Shown one piece after another: positions 49,301 to 56,225 of a stretch of DNA of 64,000 nucleotides. The DNA comes from Paractinoplanes ovalisporus (GTDB lineage: Bacteria > Actinomycetota > Actinomycetes > Mycobacteriales > Micromonosporaceae): assembly GCF_016834655.1 (NCBI RefSeq), contig NZ_JAENHP010000013.1:1-64000 (forward strand), in the 5' to 3' direction. How positions within the stretch are numbered: the first letter of the stretch is position 1; each line of letters begins with the position of its first letter. The position numbers were made by a program, and so were the translations under genes. The notes under the pieces were generated by a model. That model had not been told where the DNA came from and searched no databases. It saw only the letters and a list, made by a program, of their open reading frames with translations.

Positions 49301-51194
49301 GCGGGTCGGCCTCGGGCAGCTGGTGCCATTCGACGCCGGCCGCCTCCCGTACCGCGGCCCGGGCCCGGCGCGCCTCCGCCAGTCGCCGGCCCCGCCGCTC
49401 GGCCGCCCGCGCGACCGGTTCCAGGCTCGGTGCGGTGAGCCAGGCGTCGTCCACCGCCCGGGGCCGCCGGGCGGCGTGGGTGACCAGCATGGCCAGGTTC
49501 CCGGCGCCGGCCGGCCGGGTCGCGCCGAACGCCGCCGCCATCCGCCGGTGCTGTTCCGCCTCGGCGCAGAGCGCGTCCAGCGCCTGCTGGGCCCGCCGGA
49601 GCATGTCGCTCAGGGACGCGCGTCCGGTGACGTCACGCCAGGGGAAGGTCGTCGCCGTGGCCGCCGCCCGCCGCCCCTCGGCCAGGTCGTCGGCCGCTTC
49701 GAGCACGTCGTGCAGGGCCTGCGGGGTAAGTTCACCCGGTTTCGGCACAGGCGGCGCCTCGGGCACTCCGGTGAGGCGGGCGCATTCGGCGAGCACCTCG
49801 TGCAGGCTGCGACCGAGCGGTTCCCGCCGTACGTTCATGGCGACCGCGTAGCCGTCGAGCATCGCGCGGAGTTCCCGCAGCCGGGTGTGGTCGCGCCCGG
49901 CTTCGCTCGCCGGTTCCGGGCGGTCGAGCGAGTTGGCGAGCGCGCGGGCGACCTCTTTGCGGGTCGCCTTGTGGCTGTGCAGTTCCAGGAGGTACGCCTC
50001 GAGGCCCACGCCCGCGAGGCGGTTGCGGACGACTTCGAGGGCGGCCGCCTTCTCGGAGACGAACAGAACCGTCTTCCCCGCGTGGAGGAGGCAGCCGATC
50101 ATGTTGGCGATGGTCTGGGACTTGCCTGTGCCGGGTGGGCCGTCGAGGACGAAGCTCTCGCCCCGGAGCGCGGCCTCGATGCAGGCCCGCTGGGTGGCGT
50201 CGGCGTCCAGCACCAGCGGGAGATCGTCTGTGCCGGGGAGATCGTCTGTGTACGACTCCCTGCCTTCCCACCCGCCACCCCTCCGCCCACCCGGGGAGAG
50301 GTGGGGAGAACTTACCGCCTCCGGGGGCGGCTGAACCGGTTGTCCACAGGCCGGTGGCGTGCCAACTTCTCCGGCATTTTGTGCGCCAACCGCGCCGCGC
50401 GAACCGATGCCGACGGCTTCGCTCCGGGAACCCCGTCCACCGGCTTCGCTCCGGGCGTTGGCGACCCCGACCCCGTCCAGCGTCCCGACCTCGCCGGCCA
50501 GCGCCCGCACCAGCGGATGCGCCACGATCCGCGACTCGTTGTCGAGCAGATCCCGGTACATGGCCTCCTTGTGGAACGTGAACCGCGACAGCAGCACACT
50601 CTCCTCGGCCCGCCAGTCCCGGTTGCTGACCGTCGCCCGCAACGCCTCCAGGTAGTCCCGCACGTCGAGCCCGGCCAGCCCGTCCACCCCGGGCACGGCG
50701 ATCCCCATCCGGCGCAGCCGCAGCACCAGGGCCGGGTTGACCACCGGGTCCTCGCCCCGCACCCGCAGCCGGGGCACGTCGGCCGGCCCGTGCGCGACCA
50801 GCTCGGCCGGCAGCAACAGGATCGGGCTGGTCAGGGCCACCCCGTCCTCGTCGCGCCAGTGCAGCATGCCGATCGCCAGATGCAGGGCGGCCACCCCACG
50901 GTCGAGGAAGTCCTGGCGGGACTTGCGCAGCAAGCGGCGCAACTGAGCGCCCAGCGCGACGGCGGGCAGGCCGGTGCGGAACAGGCCACCGGGCTCGGGG
51001 CGGGCACCGGCGGGCAGGAACCCGTAGTCACGGTCGCCGCGCAGGGCCGAGACGATGTCGCCGGCGGCCGGCCCGGCGATCTCGAGGGTGCCGGTGGCCG
51101 TGGGGCGGAAGTTGAGCAGGCGGTTGCCGGCGTCGAGGTTGACCAGCCCGTCACGCCATGCGCGTACGGCTGCTCTGGGCGTTTCGGCCACCAT
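46353..51194 (-). CDS. DUF4011-type SF1 helicase with C-terminal PD-(D/E)xK nuclease
   Basis: A 1613-residue protein. The N-terminal DUF4011-like region (about 10-245) has LVNLDAGNRLLNF and SPILLLPAEL. A low-complexity insert follows at about 245-325. Helicase: Walker A VLDGPPGTGKSQTIANM (about 350-365), Walker B VVVFDEASQIAP, motif III DDRQLPPTSFF, and C-terminal motifs VQGDERDVMIFSIGYG and NVAITRARRRV. The last about 110 residues are a Vsr/MTES_1575-like nuclease: YRIDVGV, FVLGIECDGPRYGS, ARDRDRLTSEVLTGLGWRLHRVWS. This architecture resembles DUF4011-helicase-Vsr proteins proposed in phage defence; that role is inferred. Confidence 0.85.
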   Translation of the reverse strand: MVAETPRAAVRAWRDGLVNLDAGNRLLNFRPTATGTLEIAGPAAGDIVSALRGDRDYGFLPAGARPEPGGLFRTGLPAVALGAQLRRLLRKSRQDFLDRGVAALHLAIGMLHWRDEDGVALTSPILLLPAELVAHGPADVPRLRVRGEDPVVNPALVLRLRRMGIAVPGVDGLAGLDVRDYLEALRATVSNRDWRAEESVLLSRFTFHKEAMYRDLLDNESRIVAHPLVRALAGEVGTLDGVGVANARSEAGGRGSRSEAVGIGSRGAVGAQNAGEVGTPPACGQPVQPPPEAVSSPHLSPGGRRGGGWEGRESYTDDLPGTDDLPLVLDADATQRACIEAALRGESFVLDGPPGTGKSQTIANMIGCLLHAGKTVLFVSEKAAALEVVRNRLAGVGLEAYLLELHSHKATRKEVARALANSLDRPEPASEAGRDHTRLRELRAMLDGYAVAMNVRREPLGRSLHEVLAECARLTGVPEAPPVPKPGELTPQALHDVLEAADDLAEGRRAAATATTFPWRDVTGRASLSDMLRRAQQALDALCAEAEQHRRMAAAFGATRPAGAGNLAMLVTHAARRPRAVDDAWLTAPSLEPVARAAERRGRRLAEARRARAAVREAAGVEWHQLPEADPPAVGPGDLTAATAEETARRLAAEADALEELHLAVAPMAARLGLPAVETFADLNRFAALAELASRAGRPEPFWFGPGVLPGVSVAAAAQRHCAEAVAAAEAECRRWFHPAIVDQPVEQLAERLAHEHRGVRKLLGAYRRDWDAVAAYALPSVPPAEAVAHIGAAVAWQRARREQIAAEHQYAPLLGRFWRGGAALHQALELAGELVRLSPPGALPAVADQICRPAPDPELARLAVRVRALAVRESAADTPQDACERRRARIGPLTEVSTALQAFARVLGRDPGLGEARHLARLRRAAADEERILADDTAAATATLGEAAVHDDHLDEAVTWTNAARRLTSGVDRPLTGEQAAALRSDGGAAVLAERFGAWEDARDTVVTAFAPGRRAQIEAELDDYDGALLSALADDPDGQQQWLAYDRARRVLTPETIRFCVERRVPADLIRPALHRALLAAWADAVIRDDARLHPIGGAERDRLVSEFRTLDAALAGEAPATIVAAAEQRRAAGRVPAEVTLLRREGMKETRHLAVRDLIARTRTTVQAGKPCFLMSPLAVSQFLPADLTFDVVVFDEASQIAPADAINCLYRADAVIAAGDDRQLPPTSFFTRADSDDDSDGSDVNDFQSILELAKGCGAFPGHGLGWHYRSRHEALIAFANNRFYDGRLRTFPGANADPETGVEFIPSRGVYRRGSTRDNPAEAEMVAERVVACLTTRPDLSLGVVTFSVAQAEAIEAALERAATRHPGLDRLLDGDRLSGFFVKSLESVQGDERDVMIFSIGYGRDENDRISTHFGALNQPNGWRRLNVAITRARRRVEIISSVRSRDIPESANEGVRHLAAYLDYAERGAAALPVRDPAADPLVASVLETVRGWGYRAKADIGLDGYRIDVGVRHPTPAGGFVLGIECDGPRYGSISSARDRDRLTSEVLTGLGWRLHRVWSAAWHRDRAGEEARLREAITKAAGDLPTAGPRPYRRVDSLGLRLVP
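50219..50455. repeat. Repeat-rich in-frame insert in the helicase gene
   Basis: AGATCGTCTGTG occurs at 50221-50232 and 50239-50250 (18-bp period), and CGGCTTCGCTCCGGG at 50414-50428 and 50441-50455 (27-bp period). Between them is an inverted GGGAGAGGTGGGGAG/CCCACCCCTCC-like segment. Both periods are multiples of three, so the frame is kept. The encoded stretch (SEAVGIGSRGAVGAQ, HLSPGGRRGGGWEG) is low complexity and interrupts the DUF4011-to-helicase junction. Confidence 0.75.
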
Positions 51195-51236
51195 GGTGAC
51201 GATTCCACCAAGTCAGGCGGCTTCCGCGCTGGAAAA

Positions 51237-52247
51237 TCAGAAGTATCGCTCCTCGTCCGTTTTGTGATAGGCGTGAATCTTGTCGACCTGACCGGCGCCG
51301 GCGTGGGTGACCCAGGCCGGGTTGCCAAGCAGCACCCGGCCCAGCGCGATCGCGTCGTACTCGCCGGCCGCGTGCCGGTCCAGCAGCTCCCGCATCCGGT
51401 CGGAGGTGACGAAATCGGGGGTCAGGCCGATCGAGCCGACGGTGATCGAGGGCAGGCCGGTCAGGTGCCGGGCCCAGCCGGCGAGGTTGCGGTCGCTGCC
51501 GGCGAAGACCGGCTCCCAGAAGCGGCGCTGGGAGGCGTGCAGCACGTCGGCCCCGGCCGAGCGCAGGCCTTCGAGGATGGTCGCCAGCTCCCCCGGCGTC
51601 TCGGCGATGCGGGCGCTGTAGTCGCGCTCCTTGAACTGGGAGAACCGGACGATCAGGGGCATGCACGAGGGGATCTCGGCACGGATCGCGCGGACCACCT
51701 CGGCCGGGAAGCCGCGGTGGGCCCGGGACGGGTTGGTCACCGGCCACAGGAACTCGTCGAGCAGATATCCGTGGGCGGCGTGCACCTCGACGGCGTCGAA
51801 CCCGGCCCGGACGGCGACCCGCGCGGATTCGGCGTACGCGGAAATGATGGTGTCGAAGTCACGGCCGGTCATCGTGGTGGGGGTCCACGAGGCGAGGCCG
51901 TCGACCGGCTCGCGTTCGCTGCCGAGGTGCCACAGTTGCGCGGCGATGCGGCCCCCGGCGGCGTGCACCTCGCTCGTGACGTGCCGCCAGCCGGCTTCGG
52001 CGGCGCCCGCGGTCAGACGTGGGACGGCCGACTGGTGCCCGGCGCTGGGGTGGTCGACGAGCACGCCCTCGGTGATGATCAGGCCGATGCCGTTCTCGGC
52101 CCGCCGGCGGTAGTAGGCGGCGTTCTCCGGCGTCGGGATGCCCCACGGCGAGCGTTCGCGGGTCATCGGTGCCATCACGAACTGGCTGCTCAGCGGGAGT
52201 CCGGCGAGAGTAACCGGCTGGATCAGGGCGGCGGTTGCGGCTGTCAT
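51237..52247 (-). CDS. Old-yellow-enzyme family oxidoreductase
   Basis: A 336-residue FMN TIM-barrel enzyme: LSSQFVMAPMTRERSPWGIPT, IITEGVLVDHPSAG, GGRIAAQLWHLG, DAVEVHAAHGYLLDEFL (with the HxxH/HGY active-site segment), ITVGSIG and AIALGRVLLGNPAW. It reduces electrophilic alkenes with NAD(P)H. The ATG is virtually at the predicted transcription start of a MerR-type promoter shared with the divergent regulator, suggesting induction by electrophile or oxidative stress. Confidence 0.93.
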   Translation of the reverse strand: MTAATAALIQPVTLAGLPLSSQFVMAPMTRERSPWGIPTPENAAYYRRRAENGIGLIITEGVLVDHPSAGHQSAVPRLTAGAAEAGWRHVTSEVHAAGGRIAAQLWHLGSEREPVDGLASWTPTTMTGRDFDTIISAYAESARVAVRAGFDAVEVHAAHGYLLDEFLWPVTNPSRAHRGFPAEVVRAIRAEIPSCMPLIVRFSQFKERDYSARIAETPGELATILEGLRSAGADVLHASQRRFWEPVFAGSDRNLAGWARHLTGLPSITVGSIGLTPDFVTSDRMRELLDRHAAGEYDAIALGRVLLGNPAWVTHAGAGQVDKIHAYHKTDEERYF

Positions 52248-52253
52248 ACGGCT

Positions 52254-52285
52254 ACGCTAAAACTTCACACCCATGTCAGGGTCAA
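52254..52285 (-). promoter_or_regulatory. MerR-type promoter with extended spacer
   Basis: On the minus strand TTGACC (52285-52280), then a 19-20 bp spacer, then TTAGCG/TAGCGT (52260-52254). The spacer carries the dyad CTTGACCC/GGGTGTGAAG. An over-long 19-20 bp spacer with an internal dyad is the hallmark of MerR-activated promoters. Transcription would begin within a few bases of the OYE ATG at 52247, giving an almost leaderless mRNA. Confidence 0.7.
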
Positions 52286-52306
52286 GGGTTTCCGGGAGGT
52301 TTTCCG

Positions 52307-52651
52307 ATGCGGATCGGCGACCTGTCCGCGGCCACCGGGGCGAGCGCCCGGAGCCTGCGGTACTACGAGGAGCAGGGGCTGCTGGCCAGTTCGCGCAGCG
52401 GCGGCGGGCAGCGGCACTATCCCGAGACGGCGGTCGAGCGGGTCTCGCTGATCCAGTCGCTGCTGTCGGCCGGGCTGAACAGCGCGACCATTCAGGACGT
52501 TCTGCCGTGCATCAACAACGAGGCCATCCGTACGCCGTGGCTGGCCGAGCGCCTTACGTCCGAGCTGGACCGGGTGACCAGGCAGATCGACGACCTCACC
52601 CGTACGCGGGAGATCCTGGCCGGATTGGTGGAGCGGTACCGGGTCGATTGA
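52307..52651 (+). CDS. MerR-family transcriptional regulator
   Basis: A 114-residue regulator: N-terminal HTH MRIGDLSAATGASARSLRYYEEQGLL, wing RHYPETAVERVSLIQSLLSAGL, then a coiled-coil dimer helix LTSELDRVTRQIDDLTRTREILAGLVERY. One Cys (VLPCINNEA) lies between HTH and coiled coil. ATG 52307 follows GGGAGG. It is divergent from the OYE gene with the extended-spacer promoter between, so OYE is its probable target. Confidence 0.93.
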   Translation: MRIGDLSAATGASARSLRYYEEQGLLASSRSGGGQRHYPETAVERVSLIQSLLSAGLNSATIQDVLPCINNEAIRTPWLAERLTSELDRVTRQIDDLTRTREILAGLVERYRVD

Positions 52652-52680
52652 GCACGGGCCCGCCGGGGCATGATGGGCTC

Positions 52681-53829
52681 GTGCCCGAGGCGATGGAAGC
52701 CGTGCGCAGGCTGCTGGGCCTGCGGCATCGGGGACGGGCCGAAGACCTGCCCGCCCTGCTGCACGACGCAGCCCCGCTGCTGGGCGCCTCGACGGCCGCG
52801 GTCATGCTGGTCGACTACGGCCAGCTCAAGCTCTATCCGTTGCGCGGCCACGACTCGACCGGTCTCGCCCCGGTGCCGGTCGACGGCACCCCGGCCGGCG
52901 AGGCCTTCACGACCGCGCGGGCGACCATGTCGGACGACTGCGTGTGGCTGCCGCTGCTGCACGGCGCCGAACGGCTCGGCGTGCTGGAACTGCGGACGCG
53001 CGCGGCCGATCTCGACGAGCTCGAGGTGATCGCCGCCCTGGTGGCCGAGCTGATCGTGAGCCGGCGCGGCTACGGCGATGCGGTCGAGCACACCCGGCGA
53101 CGCGAGCCGATGCAGCTGGCGGCCGAGATCGTGTGGAACCAGTTGCCGCCGCTCACGTTCGCGGTCGACGGCACCATGGTCACGGCGGTGCTCGAACCCT
53201 GTTACGACGTGGGCGGGGACGCGTTCGACTACGCCGCCAACGGCGACATCCTGCACGTGGGGCTGTTCGACACGGTCGGCCACGGCATCGCGGCCAGCGC
53301 CCTGACCACACTGACGCTCAACACCTATCGCAACGCGCGCCGGTCGGGGCTGGGCCTGACCGACACCTACCAGTCGATCGACAAGTGGATCCGGGCGCAA
53401 TATCCGGGCAGCTTCGTCACCGCGATCCTGGCCGAGCTGGACACCAGAACCGGTCGTTACCGGCGGATCAGCGCCGGGCATCCGGCCGAACTGCTGCTGC
53501 GGCAGGGCCGCTCCCGGCCGAGCCCGGTGACGCCGACGGCTCTGCCGCTGGGCCTGGGCAACATGCTCGGGCGGGGGCCGCGGCTGACCACCGAGCAGCT
53601 GGAACCCGGTGACACACTGGTGCTCTACACCGACGGGATCACCGAGGCGAGGGACCGCGCGGGGGCCCTGTTCGGTCTCGATCGGCTGACGGCGTTCATC
53701 ACCGAGTCGCTGGGGCTGGGCCTCTCCGCGCCCGAGGTGATGCGGCGGCTCATCCACACGATCGTCAGCTATGAGCAGGGCGAACTCCGCGACGACGCGA
53801 CCGCCGCGATGATCCGCTGGCGTGGTTGA
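52681..53829 (+). CDS. SpoIIE/RsbU-type PP2C phosphatase with GAF-like domain
   Basis: A 382-residue protein. The N-terminal about 140 residues look GAF-like (EDLPALLHDAAPLLGASTAAVMLVDYGQLKLYPLRG). The C-terminal SpoIIE domain has metal motif EPCYDVGGDAFDYAANGDILHVGLFDTVGHGIAASALT, ISAGHPAELLLRQG, GDTLVLYTDGITEARD and RDDATAAMIRW. It would dephosphorylate an anti-sigma-antagonist (RsbV/SpoIIAA type), but no partner-switch genes are near. GTG 52681 is the likely start. Confidence 0.9.
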   Translation: MPEAMEAVRRLLGLRHRGRAEDLPALLHDAAPLLGASTAAVMLVDYGQLKLYPLRGHDSTGLAPVPVDGTPAGEAFTTARATMSDDCVWLPLLHGAERLGVLELRTRAADLDELEVIAALVAELIVSRRGYGDAVEHTRRREPMQLAAEIVWNQLPPLTFAVDGTMVTAVLEPCYDVGGDAFDYAANGDILHVGLFDTVGHGIAASALTTLTLNTYRNARRSGLGLTDTYQSIDKWIRAQYPGSFVTAILAELDTRTGRYRRISAGHPAELLLRQGRSRPSPVTPTALPLGLGNMLGRGPRLTTEQLEPGDTLVLYTDGITEARDRAGALFGLDRLTAFITESLGLGLSAPEVMRRLIHTIVSYEQGELRDDATAAMIRWRG

Positions 53830-53924
53830 TCGCGTTCAGGTCTCAGGGAATCGCCAGGTACGTCACAGGCTGTGCTGGACTTCGCCACCTACCGTGGTAG
53901 AGGACCCCATCAAGGAGGCCTGTT

Positions 53925-54119
53925 TTGAGTGGTTCCATCAAGAGGATGCTGATGTCGCTGCTCGCGTCGAAGCTCCACAAGCGTGGGCATCACGGCGGCT
54001 ACTACGGACCCCCGGGCGCCTACGGCCATCACGGCCACTACCGCCGCGGCCATCACGGCCACTACCGCCACCACGGCCACTATCGGCACCATGGGCATTA
54101 CCGCCGCCGTCGTTGGTAA
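53925..54119 (+). CDS. His/Tyr/Gly-rich mini-protein
   Basis: A 64-residue protein, MSGSIKRMLMSLLASKLHKR at the N-terminus (an amphipathic helix), then a run of GHHG, GHYR and RHHGHY repeats and a basic end RRRRW. Seventeen or so His residues suggest metal binding or a nucleic-acid or membrane-surface role; this is inference. AAGGAGG (53912-53918) precedes TTG 53925 at good spacing, and a TAA stop is present, so expression is likely. Confidence 0.7.
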   Translation: MSGSIKRMLMSLLASKLHKRGHHGGYYGPPGAYGHHGHYRRGHHGHYRHHGHYRHHGHYRRRRW

Positions 54120-54206
54120 AAGACGACCGAGCCGGGTAATGCTGGATATAGACCGGGGCCGTCCGTCCGGTGTCCCCCGGCGTCGGACGGGCGAGCCCTG
54201 ACCTCT

Positions 54207-54237
54207 CCCCGGTGCGCAGCGCCAGCGCGCACCGGGG
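54207..54237. terminator. Hairpin terminator, DUF1905 gene side
   Basis: An 11-bp perfect stem CCCCGGTGCGC/GCGCACCGGGG (54207-54217 with 54227-54237, 9-base loop), nine bases past the stop codon of the minus-strand DUF1905 gene; it may also stop the mini-protein transcript. Confidence 0.75.
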
Positions 54238-54245
54238 TTCCATGT

Positions 54246-54548
54246 CTAAAGACCGAGAACTTCCACCGAAACCGTCGCCACGTCGCCCGGTTCCAGACCT
54301 TGCGCGCGGCGCACCGCCTGTTTGATCGGCAACACGTAGGCACCCCCGCCGCCCCCGGGGAAGATCGAGGTCTGCCAGTGGCTGGTGCCGCACGAGACCT
54401 TGACCCGCACCGAGCCGAACCCGCGCCGCGTGCCCTCGGTGAGGTCGCGGATCACGTCGGACTCCTCGACCGGCAGGCTCACGAACGTCCAGCTCTCGCC
54501 CTTGCGCGCGTCCCAGATCCACAGCTCGGCCTCGAAGTCGACGATCAC
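54246..54548 (-). CDS. DUF1905-domain protein
   Basis: A 100-residue DUF1905 protein: FEAELWIWDARKGESWTFVSLPVEESD, RRGFGSVRVKVSCGTSHWQTSIFP, GGAYVLPIKQAVRRAQGLEPGDVATVSVEV. The fold is a small beta-barrel of unknown function, often fused to or beside YdeI-like proteins. GTG 54548 used. It is divergent from the tandem GNAT gene. Confidence 0.9.
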   Translation of the reverse strand: MIVDFEAELWIWDARKGESWTFVSLPVEESDVIRDLTEGTRRGFGSVRVKVSCGTSHWQTSIFPGGGGGAYVLPIKQAVRRAQGLEPGDVATVSVEVLGL

Positions 54549-54598
54549 GCGGCGAGCATGCCACGGGGGTACGACATTCCTGCGCCGCTCTCGCCATA

Positions 54599-55495
54599 AT
54601 GTCCGCCATGCAACTGACGCCGCTCATCGATCCCTCCCGCCGCGAACGGTTCGCCTGGCTGGCCGCGGGCGACGACGGGCGGCCGCTCGGCACGGCGTTC
54701 CTGTGGTTGCCCGCGGCCGGACGCACGGCCGACGTGCAGATCCACGTGCACCCGGCCGAGCAGCGCAACGGCGTCGGCACCCGGCTGCTCGACGCGCTCA
54801 CGGCGTCGGCCGTCGATCACGGCATGAACGCGCTGCTGACCGAGCCCGTCCGGCCCGGCGAGGACGGTTTCTGCCTGGCCCGCGGCTTCCGGCCGGTGCT
54901 GGCCCTGACCTACACCCGGCTCGCCCTGGCCGGCGCCGACCCGGCGGAGAGGCCCGTGCTGGGCTACCGGCTCGTGCACTGGGAGGGCACCGTCGCCGAC
55001 GAGCTGGCCGAGACGTTCGCGCGGGCCCGGCCCGCCATGGACGACATGCCGATGGGCGACACCGGCTACGTGCCGCAGGCGTGGGACGTGGCCCGGCTGC
55101 ACTCGGTCGCCGACGCGGTGGCCCAGCGGGGCGAGACCCTGTGCACCACGGCGGCGATCGGCCCGGACGGCGAGATGGCCGGCTTCACCGAGCTGGTGGT
55201 CCCGGCCTCGGGCGCGGGCGACGCCCAGCACTACGGCACCGGGGTGCTGCCGGAGCATCGCGGTCAGGGGCTGGCGCAGTGGATGAAGGCCGCGCAGATC
55301 TCCCGTGTACGGGAAATGTTCCCCGCCCTGGACGGCCTGCTGGCCGACACCGCCGACAGCAACGTCGCGATGCGCCGCACCAACGAGTCGCTGGGTTACC
55401 GCCCGACCCACCGCAGCCTGCTCTACCAGCGTGACCTGCCCGAACGCGAGCCTGGTAACGACCGGGCCGCCCAGCGGGGCACCGCGACGACGTAG
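54599..55495 (+). CDS. Tandem GNAT acetyltransferase
   Basis: A 298-residue protein with two GNAT modules. The first has VQIHVHPAEQRNGVGTRLLDAL and GFCLARGFRPV; the second VVPASGAGDAQHYGTGVLPEHRGQGLAQWMKAAQI with HRGQGLA as the acetyl-CoA loop and NVAMRRTNESLGYRP. This resembles MshD-like two-domain acetyltransferases, but mycothiol synthase identity is not supported by length or end. ATG 54599 or 54608. Confidence 0.88.
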   Translation: MSAMQLTPLIDPSRRERFAWLAAGDDGRPLGTAFLWLPAAGRTADVQIHVHPAEQRNGVGTRLLDALTASAVDHGMNALLTEPVRPGEDGFCLARGFRPVLALTYTRLALAGADPAERPVLGYRLVHWEGTVADELAETFARARPAMDDMPMGDTGYVPQAWDVARLHSVADAVAQRGETLCTTAAIGPDGEMAGFTELVVPASGAGDAQHYGTGVLPEHRGQGLAQWMKAAQISRVREMFPALDGLLADTADSNVAMRRTNESLGYRPTHRSLLYQRDLPEREPGNDRAAQRGTATT

Positions 55496-55505
55496 CGTCG
55501 GGGGC

Positions 55506-55691
55506 ATGGACCAGCGCAGCGAGGTTCGCGATTTCCTCACCACGCGCCGGGGGCGCATCACCCCCGAGCGGGCCGGCCTGCCCTCGCTCGGGCGTGGCGC
55601 CCGGCCGGCCACGCCCTCGGCCGACGCGCTGGCCATGCCGGCCAGCTGGACCGCTACAGCAGCGCTCCCCACCGAGGCTCGGCCGGAGTGA
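55506..55691 (+). pseudogene. Truncated N-terminus of an XRE/MmyB-like regulator
   Basis: The reading frame begins MDQRSEVRDFLTTRRGRITP and then ERAGLPSLG, the well-conserved start of MmyB-type HTH regulators, in which it is followed by VPGLRREEVA and the HTH. Here the sequence degenerates after about 30 residues into low-complexity PATPSADALAMPAS and stops; the HTH and ligand domain are gone. It overlaps the 3' end of the convergent HNH gene by 38 bases. Confidence 0.65.
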
Positions 55692-56091
55692 CCCGCAGCG
55701 GCATGCGCGCCTCGGCCGGCGTCCGGTCGCCCTTGCGCTGGTTGCAGGCATAACAGGCGGCGACCGTGTTGAGCCAGCTGTTGGCGCCACCGCGCGAACG
55801 CGGCAGCACGTGGTCGATGGTGGTGGCGGCCTTGCCGCAGTAGGCGCAGCGCTTGCCGTCACGGTTCATCACACCGGCGCGCGACCAGCCGGGGCCGCGG
55901 CTGTGCCGCCAGCGGGTGACCACATAGGTCACCAGCCGAACCACGGTCGGGACCTGCCACACACCGATCACGCGGTCGGGCTGCGCCTCGTGCACCTCGG
56001 CCACCTGCCGCACCAGCATCCGCACGGCGTGCCGCAGGCTCACCCGGTGCAGTGGCCCCAGGTCGGCGTTGAGAACGAGCACATCAGTCAC
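55654..56091 (-). CDS. HNH endonuclease
   Basis: A 145-residue HNH protein. The N-terminus TDVLVLNADLGPLHRVSLRHAVRMLV is typical of this actinobacterial family; the nuclease core is RCAYCGKAATTIDHVLPRSRGGANSWLNTVAACYACNQRKGDRTP, with two CxxC zinc knuckles and the DH catalytic pair. GTG 56091 is chosen because GGAGGAGG lies directly upstream. These are common, apparently chromosomal genes of unknown role. Confidence 0.9.
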   Translation of the reverse strand: MTDVLVLNADLGPLHRVSLRHAVRMLVRQVAEVHEAQPDRVIGVWQVPTVVRLVTYVVTRWRHSRGPGWSRAGVMNRDGKRCAYCGKAATTIDHVLPRSRGGANSWLNTVAACYACNQRKGDRTPAEARMPLRVTPAEPRWGALL

Positions 56092-56225
56092 CGGGTCACC
56101 TCCTCCAACCACCGGTTTGGTGATCTCCACGGTAGGGACGGCAGCGGCCCCGGACAACGGATTAACGCCCGCGGGGCGGGCGAGCGACGGTCTGGAACAA
56201 TGACGCCGGCCGATGGGAGGGCATA

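Noticed and set aside
48768..52451. 1227-residue plus-strand frame across the helicase and OYE genes
   Set aside because: Crosses two real genes and an intergenic region, low complexity; a shadow.
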